Shown here one piece after another: positions 29,105-38,077 of a stretch of DNA of 64,000 nt. Position numbers and translations under genes: made by a program. How positions within the stretch are numbered: position 1 is the stretch's first letter; each line of letters starts with the position of its first letter. The stretch lies in the NCBI GenBank assembly GCA_026393455.1, contig JAPLAE010000101.1, forward strand, positions 1 through 64,000. The letters are read 5' to 3'. The notes below the pieces were generated by a model. It was not told the origin of the DNA, made no database searches, and worked only from the letters and a program-made list of their open reading frames with translations. The DNA comes from Actinomycetota bacterium (GTDB taxonomy: Bacteria > Actinomycetota > Acidimicrobiia > Acidimicrobiales > Acidimicrobilacustridaceae).

Positions 29105-29929
29105 TCACCACAGTTCGTTGGCGTAGGTATCGGTGCCAACCACGGTGCGGAAGAAGGGTGCCACGAGATGCACATCAGCAAGACCAGCAGCTTCGACTGC
29201 ATCGGTGTAGGCCTTCATGCGTTTCGTAGCTTTCGTGACATCGCCACGCACAAAAATGACCTGAACGAGCCGTTCGGTGCCGCCCGCTGGCGAGCCAAGG
29301 TCCATGGGCTGATCGGCGGCTGGTGTGGCCACTGGCTGCCAAGAAGACACCAGTTCAATGTCGGAACCATTCATGAGATCGGCGTAAATACCGGACTTCT
29401 CAATGTCGGCGTGAACGCTCTTCGCATTGTGGCCGTCACGTGCGTCGAAGAACACGTTAAAAATGCCGTCGTACGCGCTGTCGAGAGCAACATCGACCGG
29501 AACGCCATCGGCGTCGCGATTTGCCGAGCCAATGAAGTCGAACAGGTTCGTGTGGGTGTGCTTGCGCTCGGGGAATCCGCGGCTATTGGTGTAGAGCCAT
29601 GTGACGCGCTCGGTGCTCCAGTTGTTCCAGTCGTCGTGGTGTCCGTCTTCGATCCAGTAGATCGCGACATACGAACCTGAATCGGTGGGGTTGGCAACGG
29701 CAGTGTCGCCTTCGGGCCAACGAAGATCTTTCAGGCTTCGCGTGGCAACCCAGCGCGAACCTGACATCTGATGCGGGGCCACCATGCAGCCTGCGTAAAA
29801 GTGATCTCGCTCGTACCAGCGGTTGTAGGCAGATTCGAAACCAGCGTTGGGGTCAACCATCGTGAGCAACATGGATCCGACCTTCATCGGATAGTCGTGG
29901 AGGCCGCCGGGATCGAGTGGGTATGCCAT
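29105..29929 (-). CDS. Hypothetical protein, EthD-like/dimeric alpha-beta barrel type
   Basis: Starts MAYPLDPGGLHDYPMKVGSMLLTMVDPNAGFESAYNRWYERDHFYAGCMVAPHQMSGSRWV, an EthD-like pattern; assignment tentative. Confidence 0.6.
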   Translation of the reverse strand: MAYPLDPGGLHDYPMKVGSMLLTMVDPNAGFESAYNRWYERDHFYAGCMVAPHQMSGSRWVATRSLKDLRWPEGDTAVANPTDSGSYVAIYWIEDGHHDDWNNWSTERVTWLYTNSRGFPERKHTHTNLFDFIGSANRDADGVPVDVALDSAYDGIFNVFFDARDGHNAKSVHADIEKSGIYADLMNGSDIELVSSWQPVATPAADQPMDLGSPAGGTERLVQVIFVRGDVTKATKRMKAYTDAVEAAGLADVHLVAPFFRTVVGTDTYANELW

Positions 29930-30011
29930 GTTTTCCTTCGCTTTCGAACGCGGGCGAAACGCCCCCTAGTAGGACTGAAACTAGCCGTTTGAAATGGCGT
30001 GTGATGCGCCG

Positions 30012-30920
30012 TTAGCGCCCGAAGGTGCCGAGCACTGACACCCGGTACATGAGGCGGCGGCCGGGGAAATCATTGAGTACGCGATGCATCGTGGAGCGGT
30101 TATCCCACATGAGTAGGTCGCCTTCTCGCCAGTGATGACGATAGGTGAAGTGCTCCTTGACCGAATGCTGAAAGAGGAACGCAAGGATCGCGTCGCTCTC
30201 ATCGGGCGGGAGACCAACGATGTGACGGGTATAGGTCGGGTTCACGAACAATCCTTTGGCGCCGGTCTCGGGATGGATGCGAACGACAGGATGTGCAGTA
30301 CGTCGATCTTGAGCAATTGCTGCGGCGTATTGCTCTGGGGAGGCATTTCCGAAGCGATAGCGAAGTTCAGTGGTGCGGCTGAGATCGTGAATGGCGGTGA
30401 GACCCTCGAGGTACAACTTCATGTTTGGTGACAGCGCGTCGTATGCCGCTGACGTTGATGCAAACATCGTGTCGCCGCCGACTTCGGGCAGTGTCTTGGC
30501 CTGAGTGAGTGTTCCCATCGGCGGATGAGGAAGGAACGTTTCGTCGGTATGCCACATCGACGCGGTATTGCCTTCATCGGAATCGAGAACGCTGACGTGT
30601 TCGAGCCCGGGACCAAGGTTGGGGAAGAATGCATGGATTTCGATCTCACCGATGCGGCGACCGAGGGACATGTGCTGCTCCGGTGTCAGCCCCGGGGCGT
30701 GGATGACGAGTACCTGGTTCTCGACCAGTGCGGCATGCACTGCATCAAGTGTCTCGTCGTCGAAATCGGAGGTGAGATCGAGGCCGGTGATTTCGGCACC
30801 GAGCGCAGGGGTCAGTCGGCGGCTCTGCATGGGGCGATGTTGACACTTTTCCAGCCCACTCGTAGGTTCGATCCACCGGCCGCCGGGTGGCGGCCCTTGA
30901 TCTTGGGGGATTGGTTCCAT
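30012..30920 (-). CDS. TauD/TfdA family Fe(II)/2-oxoglutarate dioxygenase
   Basis: ALGAEITGLDLTSDFDDETLDAVHAALVENQVLVIHAPGLTPEQH, WHTDETF, HRVLNDFPGRRLMYRV. Confidence 0.92.
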   Translation of the reverse strand: MEPIPQDQGPPPGGRWIEPTSGLEKCQHRPMQSRRLTPALGAEITGLDLTSDFDDETLDAVHAALVENQVLVIHAPGLTPEQHMSLGRRIGEIEIHAFFPNLGPGLEHVSVLDSDEGNTASMWHTDETFLPHPPMGTLTQAKTLPEVGGDTMFASTSAAYDALSPNMKLYLEGLTAIHDLSRTTELRYRFGNASPEQYAAAIAQDRRTAHPVVRIHPETGAKGLFVNPTYTRHIVGLPPDESDAILAFLFQHSVKEHFTYRHHWREGDLLMWDNRSTMHRVLNDFPGRRLMYRVSVLGTFGR

Positions 30921-31722
30921 GACAAATCTGTTCAGTTACGCCGGTAAGCGCGTTGTTCTCACGGGAGGCGCTACTGGTATTGGTGCTGCACTCGCTGATC
31001 TACTTGGCGAACTTGGCGTTGAGCACCTCACCATTCTCGACATCAAGGCCCCAACCGGCCGATGCGACACGTTCATCGAAGCCAATCTCGCCGATCCCGC
31101 ATCGATCGATGCGGCAATCGCGCAGCTTGAAGAACCGATCGACGTGGTGTTCTCGAACGCCGGGGTCGCGGCCAACGCTGGAGTTCGCACCTGCATGGCG
31201 GTCAATGTCGCCGCATCTCGTCGACTTACCGACGGACTCATTGATCGCATCACTAAGGGTGGAACAATTGTGTACACCGCTTCAATGGCAGGAAACGGTT
31301 GGCCTGCGCAGGTGGCTGAAATCACCGAGCTTCTCGAAATCGCCGACTGGGACGCGTTTCTTGATTGGTGCGAGGCGCACCCTGAGGTTGTCAACGACGT
31401 GTATGCGTTCTCAAAGATGTGCATGCAGGTGTACACAATGCGTCGTTCGTATTCGGCAATTCGCAATGGCATTCGCATCAACAGCATCTGCCCCGCCCCG
31501 GTTGATACGCCGCTCATGGCAGATTTCAAAGTCTCAATGGGCGAGGACGCCATCAACTGGGCCGTGGGCGTTCAAGGCAATGGACGGATGGCCATCGCCA
31601 CCGACATTGCGCCGTCACTCGCATTTATGGGTAGCGATGCCGCTGCGTTTATTAATGGCGAGAACTTGCACGTTGACAGCGGTTTGAGCTCGGCCATGGT
31701 TACTGGTCTGGCGTTTAGCTAA
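30919..31722 (+). CDS. SDR family oxidoreductase
   Basis: VVLTGGATGIGAALADLLGELG, SNAG, AFSKMCMQVYTMR; no standard YxxxK but an SDR fold pattern. Confidence 0.85.
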   Translation: MTNLFSYAGKRVVLTGGATGIGAALADLLGELGVEHLTILDIKAPTGRCDTFIEANLADPASIDAAIAQLEEPIDVVFSNAGVAANAGVRTCMAVNVAASRRLTDGLIDRITKGGTIVYTASMAGNGWPAQVAEITELLEIADWDAFLDWCEAHPEVVNDVYAFSKMCMQVYTMRRSYSAIRNGIRINSICPAPVDTPLMADFKVSMGEDAINWAVGVQGNGRMAIATDIAPSLAFMGSDAAAFINGENLHVDSGLSSAMVTGLAFS

Positions 31723-31727
31723 CCGCC

Positions 31728-32675
31728 ATGCATCCCGAAGACGAATTTCACCCGCCCACAACCGACGACCCTGAGTGGACCGAAACTTGCTGGTTCACGT
31801 TTGCTGTTCCCGAACGTAATTTGTCGGGGCAGATCTATCCGTATTTCAAGACAAATCAGGGCGTGGCTGCGGGCGGCGCGTTCTTTTGGGATGGACGTAA
31901 CGAGCGACCAGAAACCTGTGTGTACGCAAAGCAGTTCTGGCACCTCCCGTTAGGGGATCAGAAGCTCACCGATCTCACACTCGCCAACGGCATTCGTTAC
32001 GAATGCCTTGAGCCGCAGAAGAAATGGCGCGTGCGCTACGACGATCCCGATGACGGTGACGAGATCCATGTCGACCTCACGGTCACTGGCATCGTTGCCC
32101 CCAACATGCTGGGTGAATCGCATGTCGACCAACCGTGTCGCTATCAGGGCACGATTGTTCTGCACGGTGAAACGATTGCTGTTGACGCCTACGGGTTCCG
32201 CGATCGTTCTTGGGGGCCGCGTCCACAGTTCGGCCAGGGCATTCATGGGGGAGCGACGATGCGAGGCGGTTACAGCTACGCGACCGCTTCTGACACGCAC
32301 GCATTTCATGCGATCACCATGGATTTCGGCACCGGAGCAATCGCCATCCACGGTTCGTACATGGTCGATGGTGAGTGGGCGAAGTTGAAAAGTGGCGAAC
32401 GCCGAGTGATCGAACGCGATCGTGAAGGTTTCCCGCTTGTTGTGGAACTCGATGGCGTCGATGAACTCGGTCGATCGTTCAATGCTCGTGGCGAAACGAC
32501 AAACTCTCTTGGTTTCCTGATTAATCCGAATCTGTACACCATCAATTGTCTGACCCGTTGGTCGTTCGATGGCATCATCGCGTGGGGCGAAGATCACGAC
32601 AACCATTCGTTTCCCGACGCTCGTCGTCTGTTCCGCGAAGCGCGAGGCCAAACGCTCTGGACTGTTCCATCGTGA
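31728..32675 (+). CDS. Uncharacterised protein with lipocalin/DUF7064-like pattern
   Basis: 315 aa; FRDRSWGPRPQFGQGIHGGATMRGGYSYATASDTHAFHAITMD is characteristic of this uncharacterised family; function unknown. Confidence 0.65.
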   Translation: MHPEDEFHPPTTDDPEWTETCWFTFAVPERNLSGQIYPYFKTNQGVAAGGAFFWDGRNERPETCVYAKQFWHLPLGDQKLTDLTLANGIRYECLEPQKKWRVRYDDPDDGDEIHVDLTVTGIVAPNMLGESHVDQPCRYQGTIVLHGETIAVDAYGFRDRSWGPRPQFGQGIHGGATMRGGYSYATASDTHAFHAITMDFGTGAIAIHGSYMVDGEWAKLKSGERRVIERDREGFPLVVELDGVDELGRSFNARGETTNSLGFLINPNLYTINCLTRWSFDGIIAWGEDHDNHSFPDARRLFREARGQTLWTVPS

Positions 32676-33505
32676 GTGCTGAAATCCGAACGGCACTCGT
32701 AACTGGTGCTAGCAGAGGCATTGGTCGAGCTACTGCGATTGCGTTGGCGCGGGCAGGTTTTGATGTCGCGATTACCGCTCGAACGGTTGTCGATGGCGAT
32801 CCAACTTCGTTGACCGAAGACGGAAAGGTCCTTCCGGGAAGTTTGGCCTCGGCCGCAGCCGAGATCGAAGCGCTCGGTCGACGCGCGGTACAGATTCCAC
32901 TTGATCTTCTCGATCGCGATGCGCTCGTACCTGCAGTTGAGTCGGCAATTTCTGGGCTTGGACATCTTGATGTAGTTGTGAACAACGCGATCTTTGTGAG
33001 TGGCGGCGGGCCCAAGTATTTCCTCGACACCGATCCCGAAGATCTCATCAACCAGATGTGGGGCGACCTCACCGCTCAGTTGTTGTTGCTTCAACCGCAG
33101 GTCGCGCACATGATCTCGCGTGGCGGTGGGACTGTTATCAACATCGGTTCTGGTTCAGGAAAGTGGAAGTTGAAGTTCCCCATCGGTCAGGGCGGCCCCC
33201 AATTGGCCTACTGCGCATCGAAGGCGGGCTTTCATCGCGCGGCTGACCGATTGGCATTTGAGTACGGCGATCAAGGCATTGTTGCGTTCACCGTTGATCC
33301 GGGATTTGTAGCGACGGAACGTACGAAGATGGTCACTGAACTCGGCGAGATTGCTGCACGCGGTGTTGAACCCTCAGTCGTTGGTGAGGCGATTGTTTGG
33401 TTAGCCACGACTGGTGCGACTGCAGAAAAAAACGGCAGCTATCACGAGGCTCAAGCGATCGCTCGAGACCTTGGTCTCTTGCCGCCCCTTCCTGAAACCG
33501 ATTGA
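32672..33505 (+). CDS. SDR family oxidoreductase (paralog of 26690-27547)
   Basis: ALVTGASRGIGRATAIALARAGFDVAITARTVVDGDPTSLTEDGKVLPGSLASAAAEIEALGRRAVQIPLDLL; YCASKAGFHRA; GTG start at 32672 overlaps the upstream stop. Confidence 0.88.
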   Translation: MSAEIRTALVTGASRGIGRATAIALARAGFDVAITARTVVDGDPTSLTEDGKVLPGSLASAAAEIEALGRRAVQIPLDLLDRDALVPAVESAISGLGHLDVVVNNAIFVSGGGPKYFLDTDPEDLINQMWGDLTAQLLLLQPQVAHMISRGGGTVINIGSGSGKWKLKFPIGQGGPQLAYCASKAGFHRAADRLAFEYGDQGIVAFTVDPGFVATERTKMVTELGEIAARGVEPSVVGEAIVWLATTGATAEKNGSYHEAQAIARDLGLLPPLPETD

Positions 33506-33520
33506 TTCGCTCGCGGCGAA

Positions 33521-34486
33521 TCAGAGGTTGGGGGCAACCTGCGTGCAGGTGAGTTCAACGTGACGTTCGACGAGGTCATCGGGCATTCCGGCAACGCTGG
33601 CCCACAAATAGACGTGTTCCACGGGTGAACCGTTCGTTGCTTCGTGGATGGCTTCGACGGCATCAGCCGGCGTGAGCACTCGAAGGCCAGGGATCTGCCC
33701 TGTCTTTGCCGCACCACCGCGCAATTTCTCGATGGTGATTTCGCGTGGCGCATCGCGGCCCGAGCCCGCAGCGGCGGCGGCACGGTAGGAGTTCAATTGG
33801 TGTGCGTAGTGGGGGAGGATGCGTTCGAACGCTGCTTCAGGGTCATCGGCAACGATGATGTCGAGCATGCCGCCAGTGCGTGCATCTGCAGGATCGTGGC
33901 CGCCCTCGACGAGACCTTCGTGGTAGGGCTCGAGCAGCGCTCGATCAAGACTCAAGAGGCCGACGCCAAGCCGACCAGCGCGCTTGGCACCCTGTGGTCC
34001 CTGATAGCCAAGCCAAATTGGAAAAGGGTTCTGTGCGGCTGGGGGAGTGACGATGCCGTCGTCGAGAAGGTGGCGAATTTCGGCGACCGCGGCGTCGGTG
34101 AGTCCGTAGCGCTTTGAGACATCGGTGTTGTAGAGCTCGAACTCAGGAACGCTGTAGCCCGCCCCAATTCCCAGTTCGAGCCGACCGTCAGACAACTGAT
34201 CGATAACTGCTACCTCTTCGGCTACCAGTGCGGCGGGGCGAAGGGCGGCCAGAAGGACAGCGGTTCCGATTCGAACTCGCGACGTTCTTGCCGCTGCGGC
34301 TGCAGCGAACGTCAGGGGCTGGGGTAAGTAGCCGTCGGAGAAGAGATGGTGTTCAGAGAACCACACCGATGCTGCGCCCAGTCGTTCGGCCTCGACGACG
34401 AGATCAAGCGCACGTCCGTACACCTCGGGCCACGGACGCGCCCAAGGCTCTGGATTGCGCAGGTCGAAGTAGAGGCCGAGTTTCAA
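33521..34486 (-). CDS. LLM class (luciferase-like) flavin-dependent oxidoreductase
   Basis: KLGLYFDLRNPEPWARPWPEVYGRALDLVVEAERLGAASVWFSEHHLFSDGYLPQPL; GIGAGYSVPEFELY. Confidence 0.9.
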   Translation of the reverse strand: MKLGLYFDLRNPEPWARPWPEVYGRALDLVVEAERLGAASVWFSEHHLFSDGYLPQPLTFAAAAAARTSRVRIGTAVLLAALRPAALVAEEVAVIDQLSDGRLELGIGAGYSVPEFELYNTDVSKRYGLTDAAVAEIRHLLDDGIVTPPAAQNPFPIWLGYQGPQGAKRAGRLGVGLLSLDRALLEPYHEGLVEGGHDPADARTGGMLDIIVADDPEAAFERILPHYAHQLNSYRAAAAAGSGRDAPREITIEKLRGGAAKTGQIPGLRVLTPADAVEAIHEATNGSPVEHVYLWASVAGMPDDLVERHVELTCTQVAPNL

Positions 34487-34494
34487 CTCGGGGC

Positions 34495-35337
34495 TCAGGC
34501 GCCGACGGGCTTTTTGGCAACGAGTGCGTCGTGGCCAATGGCGGGTTCGATGAACGAACGGAAGTCAGGGCCTCGGCGCAAGTGATGTCCGCCATCGCAG
34601 TTGATTGCGGTACCGGTGATCCAGCGAGATTCATCGCTCAGAAGGAAACGAGCGAGGTTGGCAACGTCTTCCGGTTCGCCGACGTCGTCGAGGGGTGTGT
34701 TGACGATGTACGAGTCGTACACGGCTGATTCTCGCGGGATGCCTTCCATGATTTCGGTGGAGATGAAACCAGGACGAATCGCATTGAAGCGAACCTTTAC
34801 TTCACCGAATTCATCGGCAGCGTTCTTCATCATTTCTTCGATGCCCGCTTTAGCAACGCAATAGGCGCCGAACATGACGTGCGTCTTGTGTCCGGCAAGT
34901 GATGACATGCCGACAAATGAACCGCCGCCAGCGGCGACAAGGTGAGGAACCGAATGCTTCACTGACAACATTGTTCCGAGAACGTTGAGGTGAAGTACGC
35001 GAATGAATTCTTCGGTGTCGAGCAAGTGGTACGGACCCATCCCGCCACCACCGCCGGCGTTGGCAACGAAACCGTCGAGACGGCCGAATGCATCGACGTG
35101 GCCGGCAACAAGCGCTGCAACATCGGTTTCAATCGTGACATCGGTGACCTGATGACGGATCTGACCGGATGCGCCGCTGGCCTTGATGCGATCGACAACG
35201 TCGGTGAGTTTGCTTTCCGTACGGCCACAAATCGTGACGTTCATTCCATCTTCAGCGAGACGCGTTGCACACGCTGCGCCGATACCAGTGCCGCCGCCGG
35301 TGACGATTGCGGTACGACCTGCGAGTGATGAAGACAT
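34495..35337 (-). CDS. SDR family oxidoreductase
   Basis: MSSSLAGRTAIVTGGGTGIGAACATRLAEDGMNVTICGRT; YCVAKAGIEEMMK. Confidence 0.9.
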   Translation of the reverse strand: MSSSLAGRTAIVTGGGTGIGAACATRLAEDGMNVTICGRTESKLTDVVDRIKASGASGQIRHQVTDVTIETDVAALVAGHVDAFGRLDGFVANAGGGGGMGPYHLLDTEEFIRVLHLNVLGTMLSVKHSVPHLVAAGGGSFVGMSSLAGHKTHVMFGAYCVAKAGIEEMMKNAADEFGEVKVRFNAIRPGFISTEIMEGIPRESAVYDSYIVNTPLDDVGEPEDVANLARFLLSDESRWITGTAINCDGGHHLRRGPDFRSFIEPAIGHDALVAKKPVGA

Positions 35338-35392
35338 GTGTTTCTCCGTGAAGGGTGTGGTTGGTTTTAGAACTGTTAGTAAGCGCTGTGAG

Positions 35393-37147
35393 TTATCGCT
35401 GACCGCGGACGAGGCGTCCGGGTCGTGCACCAGTGTCGGCGCCATTGCGGCGGGTGACGACACCACTCACGATGGTGTTGACATAACCGGTTGCTCCTTG
35501 GAGCAACCGCTTTCCGCCGGCGGGAAGGTCATAGGCCATATGTGGCCGACCAACCTCGATGCGGTTCATATCGATGATGTTGATGTCGCCCTTCTTGCCT
35601 TCGGCGATCACACCGCGATCATTGAGGCCGTACAGGGTTGCGGTGTCGAGTGACTGCTTTTTGACCACGTACTCAATTGGAAGTCCTGGACCACGTGTGC
35701 GTGCGCCTTCCTTCGCCCAGAAGGAAAGGAGGTAGGTGGGGTAGGACGCGTCACAAATCATTGCGCAGTGAGCGCCACCATCAGAAAGGCCAGCAACACC
35801 AGCGGGGTGGAGCAACATTTCGCGTACGGCGTCTTGATTGCCCTCTGAATAATTGAAGAACGGCACCATCGACATTGCCCCAGCGTTGTGTTCGCTGTAG
35901 GTGTCGTACAACACCTCAAGCGGATCGCGTCCTTGTGCCTTTGCGATCGCAGTAATGGTTTTGTCGGGGGTTGGTTCGTAATCAACTGGCGAGCCGAGTG
36001 GATAGGTGCGATCGACCATTCCTTGAGCGAGCGCGTTCATTCCGTCGAATAAAACATTGGGGTCCGAAGGAAGATCGGTTTCGGAAAGGATCTTGGCTTT
36101 GACGGTGGGCTTCAGGAGTTCGGCGGCGAGTTCCTCGTGAGACAACTTGGCGCGCAGTTCAACATAGGTCGGACGCTTTGAGAAGGCATGGTGTCCGGGG
36201 AAGCCGAGCAGCATGCCGAATGGACGGGCAGCGACCTGCGGGTAAATCGGGGCGCCGGCATCGTGAGCAGCAAGCGACTCGGCCATGATCTCTCGCCACA
36301 GATCAGGCGCTGCGTCGACCTGAATGAGAGCGAAGGAAACCGGGCAGTCGATGTCAGCAGCGAGACGCTTCATCCACTCGACTTCAGTTTTCGGAGCGAT
36401 GATGTCTTCGCCAGCCGCACCCATGGGGGCGAGCTCAAATACGGAAGCGCCGCCGCGAGCCATTGCACGACCAAGGCCGAAGAGTTCATCTTCGGCAGCA
36501 AAGGTGCCGGGAACCGGTTCACCATTCATGGCGCGATGGCCGAGTGTGCGTGATGTGGAGAAGCCGAGAGCGCCGGCTTCGACAGCTTCGGTGACGTACT
36601 TGCCCATGAGGTCGATGTCCTCGGACGAGGCGGCCTCGTTTCTTGCGCCGCGCTCACCCATGACGTAGGTGCGAACCGCGCTGTGGGCGATCTGTACGCC
36701 GAAGTCGACGGCGAGATCGAGTTTTTCAAGTTTGTCGAGATAACCGGGGAATGATTCCCAACCCCAGGTCATGCCTTCAGTGAGAGCAGTGCCGGGAATG
36801 TCCTCGACACCTTCCATAAGTTCAATAAGAGCGTCTTCATAGCCAGGACGAACCGGAGCGAAGCCGACACCGCAGTTGCCACTCACGATGGTGGTGACGC
36901 CGTGTTGGCTCGAAGGCTCAAGGAGCCCGTCCCATGTGACCTGACCGTCGTAATGGGTGTGAATGTCGACAAAGCCGGGAGCCACGATCATGCCAGTGGC
37001 ATCGATAACTTCGGCTGCGTCTCCTTGAAGACCCCCGCCGCGTTGCACCGCCACGATGACGCCATTCGTGATGGCGATATCGCCCACGAAACGGTCGGCA
37101 CCGGTGCCGTCGACGATTGTGCCATTAGTGATCTTGAGATCGAACAT
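35393..37147 (-). CDS. N-acyl-D-amino-acid deacylase-like amidohydrolase
   Basis: DLKITNGTIVDGTGADRFVGDIAITNGVIVAVQRG, APGFVDIHTHYDGQVTWD, SGNCGVGFAP, LSDGGAHCAMICD. Confidence 0.88.
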   Translation of the reverse strand: MFDLKITNGTIVDGTGADRFVGDIAITNGVIVAVQRGGGLQGDAAEVIDATGMIVAPGFVDIHTHYDGQVTWDGLLEPSSQHGVTTIVSGNCGVGFAPVRPGYEDALIELMEGVEDIPGTALTEGMTWGWESFPGYLDKLEKLDLAVDFGVQIAHSAVRTYVMGERGARNEAASSEDIDLMGKYVTEAVEAGALGFSTSRTLGHRAMNGEPVPGTFAAEDELFGLGRAMARGGASVFELAPMGAAGEDIIAPKTEVEWMKRLAADIDCPVSFALIQVDAAPDLWREIMAESLAAHDAGAPIYPQVAARPFGMLLGFPGHHAFSKRPTYVELRAKLSHEELAAELLKPTVKAKILSETDLPSDPNVLFDGMNALAQGMVDRTYPLGSPVDYEPTPDKTITAIAKAQGRDPLEVLYDTYSEHNAGAMSMVPFFNYSEGNQDAVREMLLHPAGVAGLSDGGAHCAMICDASYPTYLLSFWAKEGARTRGPGLPIEYVVKKQSLDTATLYGLNDRGVIAEGKKGDINIIDMNRIEVGRPHMAYDLPAGGKRLLQGATGYVNTIVSGVVTRRNGADTGARPGRLVRGQR

Positions 37148-37255
37148 GGAGTTCCCCCTTCGGAAAATTCAAACGCTACTACTTGGTCCTAAGGCAATTC
37201 CTATGGCGCTTTATGACCCTGCTGATCGGGTGTTTTCCTGCGAATCGGTTGACCG

Positions 37256-38077
37256 CTAAGGGCGAGAACTGCCGTCGAGGTTCCGGACCTCGAGGCCAAA
37301 TTCGTCGATGTTGTCGAGGCTGACAGTGATGCGGCCAGTGATGTCGGGTGCGCAATCGCAAAGTACGAGCGTTCCTTCGACCATGGCTTCCATCGATTCA
37401 ATCTGATCGGGACGTAAACGATCACCCAAAATGGCGGCCGCGCCTTCAGAGAGCACTGCCGCGCGAGGCTCGACCGTGTTGACGCGCACACCGGTTCCGT
37501 AGAGCTCCATTGCCAGACCGTTGCTGATTCGGTTGAGCGCTGCTTTTGATGCTCCGTACGCAGAGATATTGGGCGAGCTTGGTTCGATCGGGTCCGAAGG
37601 TCCGCCCCAGAACTTGGCACTGCCGCTCGAGAGATTCACGATCCAACCTTCGCCGGCTTCGACCATTGCCGGAGCAACGGCAAGAGCGAGATCAAGTGGA
37701 GCATTCACATTGACTTCAAACATGATGTTGCGGCGCTTCACCGAGAATCCGGTGAGAGGTGCCTGGATCGAAGCCGCGGCATTGTTCACGAGGATTTCGA
37801 TGTGACCCCCAAGTGCTTCCGTTGCTTCGGGGATGACTCGAAGTCGATCAATGGGGTCAGTGAGATCGGCCACCACGATGGCCACGGTCGTGCCATAACG
37901 AGCAAGCCGGTCGCGAGTCGCGTTGAGACTTCCCTCGAGGGTGTCGTGCTGGTCGAGCGTGCGCGCCGTGAGCACAATGTTTGCACCTTCTGCGGCCATT
38001 CGCTCAGCGATTGCTGCACCGATGCCCCGGCTTGAACCAGTGACCACGACTCGGCGGCCTTCGAAGCGACCAGCCAT
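37256..38077 (-). CDS. SDR family oxidoreductase
   Basis: MAGRFEGRRVVVTGSSRGIGAAIAERMAAEGANIVLTAR, NNAAASI, YGASKAALNRI; start overlaps the DegT-family stop. Confidence 0.9.
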   Translation of the reverse strand: MAGRFEGRRVVVTGSSRGIGAAIAERMAAEGANIVLTARTLDQHDTLEGSLNATRDRLARYGTTVAIVVADLTDPIDRLRVIPEATEALGGHIEILVNNAAASIQAPLTGFSVKRRNIMFEVNVNAPLDLALAVAPAMVEAGEGWIVNLSSGSAKFWGGPSDPIEPSSPNISAYGASKAALNRISNGLAMELYGTGVRVNTVEPRAAVLSEGAAAILGDRLRPDQIESMEAMVEGTLVLCDCAPDITGRITVSLDNIDEFGLEVRNLDGSSRP

